Of a stretch of DNA of 64,000 nt, positions 55,990 to 64,000 are shown one piece after another. Made by a program: the position numbers and the translations under genes. The notes below the pieces were generated by a model. It worked only from the letters and a program-made list of their open reading frames with translations. It was not told where the DNA came from and ran no database searches. How positions within the stretch are numbered: the stretch's first letter is position 1; each line of letters begins with the position of its first letter. The DNA is from Symsagittifera roscoffensis (Eukaryota; Xenacoelomorpha; Acoela; Convolutidae): the NCBI RefSeq assembly GCF_963678635.1, contig NC_087064.1, positions 16,175,802 to 16,239,801 of the forward strand, in the 5' to 3' direction.

Positions 55990-57227
55990 TTGACAAACTC
56001 AGACGTAACAACACCACAGAAAGACACAGGTGCAAAATCTAAAGCTATAGAAATAGTCAAAAATAAGTTGAACGTAAGGTATAAGGGATTACAAACAACG
56101 GTAGACAAAAACACAAAAAAACGGATAGCACAAAAGGTAGCACGAAAAACTATAAGAATAGCGACCAAGGTAAAGGATCCGAGAACGTTCGAACAGAAAT
56201 ATAAAACCATAGACGGAAAAATACTTACATATACCACACACACTGCTTGGGTTCAAACATTCGGAAAACAACCAAGATTATTAAGAAATAGTGGTGTTGC
56301 TTTTGTACCGAACCCTTTAATATACGGACCATGCAGACCGTCTCGCCTCAGTTTTTACGTTGCTTATAAATCCGCACGGAGATCAGGACCTTGCCTACGT
56401 TTTTTAGACATCGAGAATCCTACCGCTCCCAAACACCCGATGTTCAAGGAAGACGAAAAAACTGGCCTCCCGAAGAAATTGACACAAAAAGAAAGAATGC
56501 ACGTACTAGGAAAATCCGATAGTCCAGCAGAAAGAAAAACAAAAGCAACGGGGAAACAGGACGGCGGCGACCCACAAAGAAATTACAAACAAGTGGGGTG
56601 AGTCTCCCAGCAGAAATTCCGGTTGGGACTTCGCAAGCCAACGAAACAGCAACACCAAGCTCTGACAAACACCAAGAGGTCGATCAACCATCGGATTCCT
56701 CTGAAGACATTGCCCCATCACCAAACCGGCAAAACAAAAAACAAACTCCTCCATTGAATGCACCGAAACCATTGAGGAAATCAACACGAAACCACCACTC
56801 AGCGCTTTCTCATGCTTTTGGAAACCCGGTGCCTATTAACGCGATCGAAGATAAGAAAAACGAAGAAACAAAACAACCAATTAGATTTCAAATCGATTCA
56901 CCACCAGTTAGACAAGAAAACGCTTATCCCAGTCTAAAATGTCTAATTCAGGAAATGGGCTTTACCGAAAAAACTCCCCAATTCAAAGCATGCATCAAAC
57001 TCATAGAAGCAATTAGTCCGAAAAGCAAGACCAATCAAACTGAAGTTGTGGATTTAATTTCGCCGCCAATTGAAAATGAGCCAACCGACACGAATAACGA
57101 TATTTTATTCATCAACACAAAAATTTGCCAAGAAGGTGGAGTGGAAAACGATAAGAATGATGACGAGGAGGAACACGAAAGCCAGGGAGAAGAAACTGCC
57201 AAGCAGAATACACAAACTGAAAAATAA
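55990..57227 (+). CDS. Post-integrase ORFs of second gypsy element
   Basis: ORF 55990-56601 (203 codons, basic) and ORF 56598-57227 (209 codons, acidic, disordered) overlap by 4 nt but the second opens with GTG rather than ATG. No membrane segment, so not env. No domain recognised; probably the C-terminal tail of Pol or an extra ORF, split by indels. Confidence 0.5.
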
Positions 57228-57337
57228 TGCCAAAAGAGTCCTACTGGGACTATAAAACTCAAATTATCAGTCCTAAGGGGACTTTAAAACTCAATTTACA
57301 AAACAATAGTTTACAAATTTTTGTTGTCAAGGGGGAA

Positions 57338-57591
57338 TGTCATCCGGTCTGGATCGACAAACTAACCTTAAGTGTATGTTATTTATATTATTAAGAATCT
57401 TATGTTTAACGCCTAGATGGCTGGTCACTTGACCTTGGTAGACAGAGATATTGAACTCTAACTACAATAAGAAAAGAGAGTTGAATAAATGTTATCTGTC
57501 AACTAGTCGTTTCTTTCGCTCCGACTTAGAATTAAGGTTTATCGATCCATTCGGATTCAATTATTAGAACATCATACCCTCCGGTATGACA
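57338..57591 (+). repeat. 3' LTR of second gypsy element
   Basis: Preceded by the polypurine tract AAGGGGGAA. Same ends and length as the 5' LTR. Confidence 0.93.
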
Positions 57592-59720
57592 GTGATGGTA
57601 AACTGTGCATTGTTTTCGATGTGATGTGTAGGCCACTGACGCAAACAATTGGAGTTATCGTTTGTGCGTAGCTGGTTTTCTGTCTGGGCAATCAGGTGAA
57701 GCAATCGCCGCCCTGAAGCATCTCTGCAACCTCAAAAAGTGCTGACTTATTTTTTTTCTTTTTGCTGGCTCAATTAAAAAAATTTTTGTAATCTGGGTTT
57801 AAAACTTAAGGTTCCGCTTTTGCTGCACTCTTGAGTCTTCATATTAGACGAGAGGCAGGGATTTAGGCAAACTGTAATTTTGCTCCTATGAGTTGAGCAC
57901 TTTTTTTAAACTTAAACTGTATATTGATGTGCTGCTTAGGAGGCATTATCATGGCAGAAGATGTCTTGCATGCGCGGCTGATTCTTTGTGTGGGCTCTTT
58001 GGTGCAGCAGTTGCCCTCCTGGAGCATCTCTGCAGCTTCAAATGTGTATGGTTTGTCATCCCTAAAGCTGTCTTGGGTTTTTCGGCTTTGCTTGCTTAAC
58101 CCAAAAAATTGTATATTTTGTTTTCAAAAAAATTGCCCCTTGCTGCATTCTTGAGTCTTGACTTTAGACGAGGGGCAGGGATATAGGCAAATTGTTTTTT
58201 TTTGCTCCCGCAAGCTGAGTACTTTGAGTTTTTTGTTTAAGCTGAATATTGATATGTCGCTTAGGCCACTAGCGCAGTTGGAGATGGTGGGTGCGTGCGT
58301 GGCTGTTCACTATGTGGAATATTTGATGCAGCTGTTGCCTTCCTGGAGAATCTCAGCATTCTCAGGTGTTATGGTTTCTCCTCCCTTAAAGCTGTCCTTG
58401 GTTTTTTTATTGGCGCTGCTTGCGAAGCCAAACAAATTGGTTATGTGGATTAAGGAAAAGAAAAACATTGCCTTTTTGCTGCATTCTTGAGGCTTACTTT
58501 AGAGGAGGGGGAGGAGTGTAGACAAATTTTACATCTCAGGAGCCTCAAGTGTGTATGGTTTTCCTTCCCCAATTGCTGGCTACGTTTTTTTGCGTTAGTT
58601 GATCACTTTTAGTGGTATTTTGCTTTAATTTTTTTGAGAAAAGATTGATATTTTGCTTCTCTTTTGAGTTTTTATAGGTGAGGGGTCAAGGAAATTTTGC
58701 ATATGCTCGTGCATATTCTAATGCGTGATTCATTTTAATTTAGGTTAGTTTTTGTTGGACTGTTTAGGCCACTGGCGCAGTAGCTCGTGGCTGGTTCACT
58801 GTGTGGGCTGTCTGGTGCAGCCGTCGTCCTCATGGAGTGTCTCTTCAACCTCAAGTGTGCATGGTTTCCTCTCCCCTTTATTCTGGCTCAAGTATTCTAT
58901 GAGTTTCTCTTTTGTTTTGGATTTTGATTTTTTGGGGGGGATTTTAGGTTGGTTTTTCAAGTCATATTAGTTCTTTCGTAGCGCAGTTGAGGCTTAGGCA
59001 AACACTTTTTTGTCTGCGCACAATTTGTTTTGTGTTATCTGATTCGCTTTTTACATTAATAACCTTTGTTTTGTCGTTTAGGCCACTAGCGCAGTTAGAG
59101 ATCGTCTTTGTTTCCTTGTGCCTTCTGTGTGGAGCATCAAAATTCCTCATGAAGCACCAAAAAAAAAATAGCATGTAGTTCTTAAAACAAGGGCACAACA
59201 GCGGTTCGCCGTGATGAGCTGTACAGCTCTTGTGTTGGTCCTTTCCCCCGTGGATAAATGGTCTTAAAGTAGATAAGTGGTTTCTATTCCCTTAAAGCTG
59301 GCTTAGGTGCTTTTTTGCTTCGCTAATCAGCTCACGTGGCTTTCTGCTCAGATTTCTTTTTAATTTTAGGTCCCTCTTTTGAGACTTTTTTCAAAAAATG
59401 AGGAGGGTAGGCACACTTGGCATTTGCTTGCGCATAGTTTGCTGCTTTGTGCTGAGTTGTCTTACTTATTTTGATAAAAATCCAAACTTCTTATTCTGTT
59501 TAGGTCACTGGCGCTGTTGGGGTCTTCGCTGGTGCGCAGCTACGCGTCAGTTGGAGAGCTTTTTCACTTTTGCTTTAGTTGTTATTTGTTGATGGCTCTA
59601 GGGGTCAGTAAGTTTAAAAAACCCTTGCTTATTAGTAGATTTTATAATTTGGGGCTCGAAGTCTGATTCCTTTTGCTCAATTTAAAATTAATTTTCATTT
59701 GCTTGTAGATAGCATGTATT
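57592..59720 (+). repeat. Diverged tandem array, unit about 310 bp
   Basis: The theme TTTAGGCCACTRGCGCAGTT recurs near 57630, 57938 (worn), 58260, 58764, 59077 and 59500. Each is followed by GTGTGGGCTGTCTGGTGCAG ... CTGGAGCATCTC ... CAACCTCAAGTGTGTATGG and by CTTGAGTCTTGACTTTAGACGAGGGGCAGGG. No shared long ORF. The left end is at 50812-50980. Confidence 0.7.
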
Positions 59721-59724
59721 TTTA

Positions 59725-60255
59725 AAGTATAACAAGACTGCTCGTATCAGGGCGAAGCCCTGAATGTTCCGACTGCTTTTTAAGTTTTATGGAGCAATAA
59801 TAACATTTAAAAAATTAAATGTAATAAAAAAAAAATTTTCTCTAAAATTTGAATTTTTTTTTAAATCATCCCCCCACACGTCATAATAAGTACTAAGTGA
59901 TAGATTTCGCTACCATTAACAAATCAATTATGGCATATAAGCTTCTTTCAACCAATTTGGAACGATTTCTAAGACGGATGGATTAACTCTCCGCTTACGC
60001 GTTAATAGCGCGAAATATATCGCGCATTAATTGTCCCAAATTGGCCAAAATGGCAATCTTTAAACCCGTATAACTTTATAAAAAATTATCACAGGTGAAA
60101 TATCTTTTCAAATTTAAGCTCAGGACAACAATAACTTTCGAATGATATAAAAACATTCCGTCAAAAATGGCTAGTTAAAAAGTCTAAATTTGTCTGAAGA
60201 AAAAAAAACCCACCCCGAGCACAAATATTACGTTACTTTCGTATCGAAAGTCGGA
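59725..60255 (+). mobile_element. TIR-bearing dispersed repeat, copy 2
   Basis: Starts CAAGACTGCTCGTATCAGGG with a hairpin (CAGGGC/GCCCTG) and GAATGTTCCGACTGC; ends CGAAAGTCGGAACAAAT. Internal blocks CAATTTGGAACGAT, CGCGCATTAATTGTCC and CACAAATATTACGTT match 16815-17290 in order. Confidence 0.55.
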
Positions 60256-60433
60256 ACAAATACCCATTTTAGACGATACAGGTAATTTTTTTCTGACCCC
60301 TGAATTCAATTTTTCAAAAATTCTGTACGAAACTCCTCAAGAATAAATAAGTTTTTTTTTTGATACAGTTTATCTGCAGATTTCCAACAAGTTATAGCAA
60401 CACTATCTTTATTTTATATACAACTCGCAAAAG

Positions 60434-60867
60434 TTTGTAGATTGTTGGATTCTATACTTACGTTAATCTATATATTTTGCTCAATATAATCAATTTTCTA
60501 TCCTTTTTAGACACACTTCACGTAGACATTGATCAAAGTCACTCGGTTATTCTTCAAGAATACTTTTCGTTACAAGTTTTGCTGAGTAATTTTACGTAAT
60601 TTAGAAAATTTACAGATTAAATACTTGATTTATACGCTAGAAAATTTAACACCTCGGCACTTATATCCGTTTTTTTTTGTTTAAAAAAACGAATCGAATT
60701 GTATGGTTGCAGATGTTTGGATATATACTGACGGTAATCTGTTACTTTGCTCTAAATAATCAATTTCTATCCCTTTTGGTCATTGCACGTAGACATTGAT
60801 CCAAGTCACTCCGATATTCTTCAAGAAAAATTTATGTTACAAGTTTTGCCGAATAATTTCACGAAAG
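60434..60867 (+). repeat. Two direct repeats of about 165 bp
   Basis: 60434-60602 and 60705-60867 share TTGCTCTAAATAATCAATTT-like, CACGTAGACATTGATC, AAGTCACTC, ATTCTTCAAGAA and GTTACAAGTTTTGC in the same order and spacing. Confidence 0.8.
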
Positions 60868-61593
60868 TTTGAGACGATCAAAGGCGAGGAATGATCAGAA
60901 CGTCACACTCATTCCCCAAACATTTTGTTGCAATTGAGAAAAATAGAAATAGAAATTTTGAGATTGCAGCTTTTTTATTTCTCATTTTGATTGATGTTAA
61001 TCAAGTTTTCTCTATTGACTGTTTTCAAAATAATTAACTGCTGTCAAATCAGATATATACACTGATTTGATTTACAAATTTTTTGCTTTATGTAAGTACG
61101 AGAGGGCATTCTAAAAAATTCTAGCTAAATCTGCCAAAGGATGCCTCAGAAAGCCGAGTTTTTAGGAATCATAACTCATTCTTATTATAAAGAGAAAAAA
61201 GTATATGCCTTGAAAACATCACTTTAAGTAGCCTAAAACTATACGGTCATTTTCACAAATTTTTACGAAAAGATCCATCAACCTAGTTTACAGTTGTTAA
61301 GAAACAAGTGATGAAAAATTTCCAAGCCTTCCTGCAAAATTTTTTTCAAAAAAGCGGGCAATTTAAAAAACGGGCAATTCAATGCGCTTTTCTCTTTGAC
61401 ACTTTTGCGATAGTTTTTCTTCAACTGCAAAAATATTGTGTGTTTTTTTTATTAAATAGTTTTCATTTTAAGGACTTTTTGTCAGAAACTGTGAGATGAT
61501 CGAAAGAACAGAAAACTCAGAAATTTTAATCTTATTCGAAGACGACGAAAAGCTAACATACGATAGACAAAAACATTTTGGCTGGAAAGTTTT

Positions 61594-61707
61594 CCATGAT
61601 AAAATCAGACAAAATCGATTAGTTTTCGCTCATTCCATAGATTTTTTTGAGCCAGAAAATAATTAGTTTTTTCTTGAGTTTTTCTGAACTATTCGATTTT
61701 ATCATGG
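61594..61707. repeat. Inverted repeat, 13-bp arms
   Basis: CCATGATAAAATC at 61594-61606 and its exact inverse at 61695-61707, loop 88 nt. Too short to assign. Confidence 0.6.
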
Positions 61708-62404
61708 GCAGACAGTGGGCGGAGATTTGACCTGGATCTCATTTCGCTCGAATTACAACTGAAAAAACTCTTTTCCGAGCAATTTTTCCTGCCTTCGGGC
61801 ATGTCTGATTTTTACCGCGGAAGAGTGAAAAACTATGCGCATTAACTTGAGTCATGAAGATTTTGCATATCGGTATTCCAGTTTTCGATAGCTCTTTTTT
61901 TTCAAATTTACTTTTAAGAATTAGATGGCACAAAAACCCAAGATCAAATTTTTCAAGTCAAGAGAATTTCAGAGATAAAAAAACTTCAATTTGCTAGTGA
62001 AAGCAAAAACCTATTTTTTTGCTCCGAAATACAAATTAAGTTCATTTTTCCTTAGTAATATTTTTTTCATACCCATTTGGTTACAAAAGTGCGTTTTTGC
62101 TCAACCATTTGGTCACATGTGAAAACTGTTTGATATGGTAAATAAATGGGAGGATGAGTTATGTACAGATCGAAAAAACAACAATTTTGAGTGCGATGTG
62201 ATATTGGTCGCACCATTGGTTTCATACCATCCTCTGCACGCTCGATTTGGACACAGAGAGCTCAAACTTGTTATTTTACCGGTTCGTTTGCATAAAATTC
62301 AGCACAGATGTTTCATAAGTGTATCACGAGAAAACAAAACTCACATAGAAAAAACACGGCTCAAAACTGCAATTAATATAACTGTTTTATTTAGATCCAT
62401 AAAA

Positions 62405-62474
62405 ATGATTATTTTTGTTATTCTTTTGGTAATTTGTGAGCTTATTGTCTCTTTAAACGGGCAAACGCTTGAAA
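62405..62474 (+). CDS. Likely first exon of a secreted protein (signal peptide)
   Basis: MIIFVILLVICELIVSLNGQ, then TLE, is a clear signal peptide with a plausible cleavage after the small residues. The exon ends at GAAA|GTAAGT (donor 62475). Upstream, CTGTTTTATTTAG ends 10 nt before the ATG and looks like an acceptor, cis or trans. The longer ORF from 62135 is probably incidental. The rest of the gene is not identified in the 1.5 kb that remains. Confidence 0.45.
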
Positions 62475-64000
62475 GTAAGTGATGATTGTTTTGATTGAAA
62501 CGCATAAAGGAAAATTTTGAACCCCGAAGAATTCATGTGTGGATCTAAGATCTAGATTTTTTTAGGTGGGCCACATTGGATTTTTGCTAGCTCTCCCAAA
62601 ACACTATTTTAAGTCTAATTTGCCAAAATTTTTGAAGAACTCGTTATTTAACAAAGGTTCTACTTTTGTAACAACGGTTTTGTATCACTTAAAACTTTTT
62701 ACAATTTTTTGAAAGGTATTTTTTAGGAAATTTGGAAAATGAAGGTCACGCAAACTTTGGAAAATAAAGGTCATGCAAAGCGCATGTAGAAGCACCTATA
62801 GTTGCACACGACCGGTGAAGGCTTACAGGGTATCGCGGACGGGGTTGAAACCCCTCCAGGAATTTGGGCCCCTCTTTGTTCGCAAACGTCGACTTTTAGT
62901 AATTTTTCAAAATATCTATTTTGTCTGAAAAACACCTTCAGCTACAATCTTTACTAACTTTGAAGCAGGGCGTTGCACAAAACGCTATTAAATGTTTTTT
63001 GGCTTTTTGTTGCAGTTTTTGCGCGCCAGGGCTCGGGAAGTACGGTTTTTATGGCTTCTAAAAACTCTAGGAAATCTAATTAGCTCGATTAACAAAGTCA
63101 GACAAAGTATTGAGATACTTCTCGAAGCCCCTCCTCTAAGTTGCACGACTCAATGATTGGTATAACTGGTATGAGAAGTTTTTGTCGACCTTTATTAATG
63201 GTAGATTTTGAGGCAAGCAGGAAAATTTTTAAGAAAGCGACTAAAGACGCTTTGGGCTTTTTTAAGAAAAAAGCCTTTTTAGAGGAGCGCTCTCGCCGAA
63301 AACAGTATATATTAGCTAAATCAGCGCTTTAGAAAAATTTATTTTTGATGCTCGTTGGCCGAAAATGAATGTCATAAAAAAGTAGCAACGAGACTCTTAG
63401 GTGGCCAGGGGGTCGAATACCTGAGAGGGCAGCAATCATCCCCGTCCGCATCCTGAAATTGCTACGGTTTATATTAGCATGTTTTGAAACATTAGAATTT
63501 TAGCATATTACATTTGTTCCAGTAAAGCAAACTTCAACTCATTTTTTTTTTTGCTGCCGGTCTCATATCTTATTGCGAATTACCTCATAAGAACCCCCAT
63601 TGCTGTATCTTACGCCAGCCTTTTTTAATGGACTCAACCCAAACCAATATACTCTAAACTTGAAGGGGAACGTGCGCAAAAAACGCAATTTGTTGTTCAA
63701 TAAAATGTCCAAAAATACCCTGCAAAGTCACTTTTGGTCTTTTTCTCAAAAATTCTCCCGTTGCGCAGAAGTTTGTGGGAAAATTAGGGAATAGGGTCTT
63801 AATAGGGTTTTAAGGGAGCGCAAAAGAGCAAATTGGGCGATCAAAAAAACAGCGAGAGAACTATCATCTAAATTTTGCAAAGAGCATAGAGTGAATTTTT
63901 CAGTTTTGCCCACTCTTGTACCAATTTGGCACTCTCGTACCAATCTAAAAAACAGAAACTCAAATTCTTTTTCTGACATCTGATAAACTTTGACATCTTA
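62475..64000. other. Right-end region without recognised genes
   Basis: AT-rich. 62858-62872 has a GGGGTTGAAACCCC palindrome; 63405-63430 carries the tRNA-arm-like word seen at 19805. Short ORFs (63141-63332, 63600-63794) lack family features. Could be intron of the gene starting at 62405. Confidence 0.35.

Larger units (their letters stand above)
50981..57591 (+). mobile_element. Second Ty3/gypsy retrotransposon (6.6 kb)
   Basis: 254-bp LTRs (TGTCAT ... ATGACA), about 95% identical by eye. Primer site TGGCGCAGCCAACAGGAT at 51235-51252, polypurine tract AAGGGGGAA at 57329-57337. Internal order gag, RT, RNase H, integrase and a further 3' ORF region. No clean target duplication: ACGAT left, GTGAT right. 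Frameshifts throughout. Confidence 0.93.

Noticed and set aside
57924-58490. Leu/Cys/Ser-rich ORFs across the tandem array
   Set aside because: Frames are not shared between units and stops fall at different places, so coding is unlikely.

Overview
The window is nuclear DNA of an AT-rich invertebrate animal. The evidence is eukaryotic gene structure (GT..AG introns, pyrimidine-rich acceptors close upstream of start codons), a GT31 glycosyltransferase, a phospholipase-B-like GDSL exon, and a dense load of animal-type mobile elements: Ty3/gypsy with env, BEL/Pao, non-LTR elements and hAT-like MITEs. I cannot place the phylum. Acceptor-like motifs just before signal-peptide ATGs would fit a lineage with spliced-leader trans-splicing, but that is inference.

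Layout. 1-6572 is the 3' part of a large env-bearing gypsy retroelement on the plus strand, cut by the window edge and ending in a 410-bp LTR. 6573-20850 is a spacer with the GT31 gene (12102-13317), a CT microsatellite, decayed LINE and BEL fragments, and MITEs. 20855-39255 is a complete 18.4-kb minus-strand copy of the same retroelement, with 410-bp LTRs and a 4-bp target duplication. It sits inside a MITE, next to a phospholipase-B-like exon (39340-39666). The two copies form tail-to-tail arms of more than 6.5 kb around a 14-kb spacer. 41354-50650 is a BEL/Pao element (minus) plus a truncated second copy that shares the middle LTR. 50981-57591 is a second, smaller gypsy element (plus, 254-bp LTRs) inserted into a diverged tandem array of roughly 310-bp units that continues to about 59720. 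59725-64000 is mostly non-coding, with a TIR repeat, direct repeats and one likely signal-peptide exon.

The most unusual object is the 18.4-kb element. Its order is LTR, leader with a repeated motif, a small basic ORF, gag with a CCHC knuckle, protease, RT, RNase H, integrase, then three consecutive overlapping ORFs (A, env, C). After these comes a 1.6-kb 3' region with an intron-like segment and antisense ORFs, then the LTR. The env product has a signal peptide and C-terminal membrane segments. Part of it resembles glycoproteins of negative-strand RNA viruses of the chuvirus type. ORFs A and C match nothing I recognise. Env and ORF C overlap as ATGA in both copies, which suggests termination-reinitiation. 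Both copies are broken by frameshifts and stops. The full copy also has Lys where the integrase catalytic Glu is expected.
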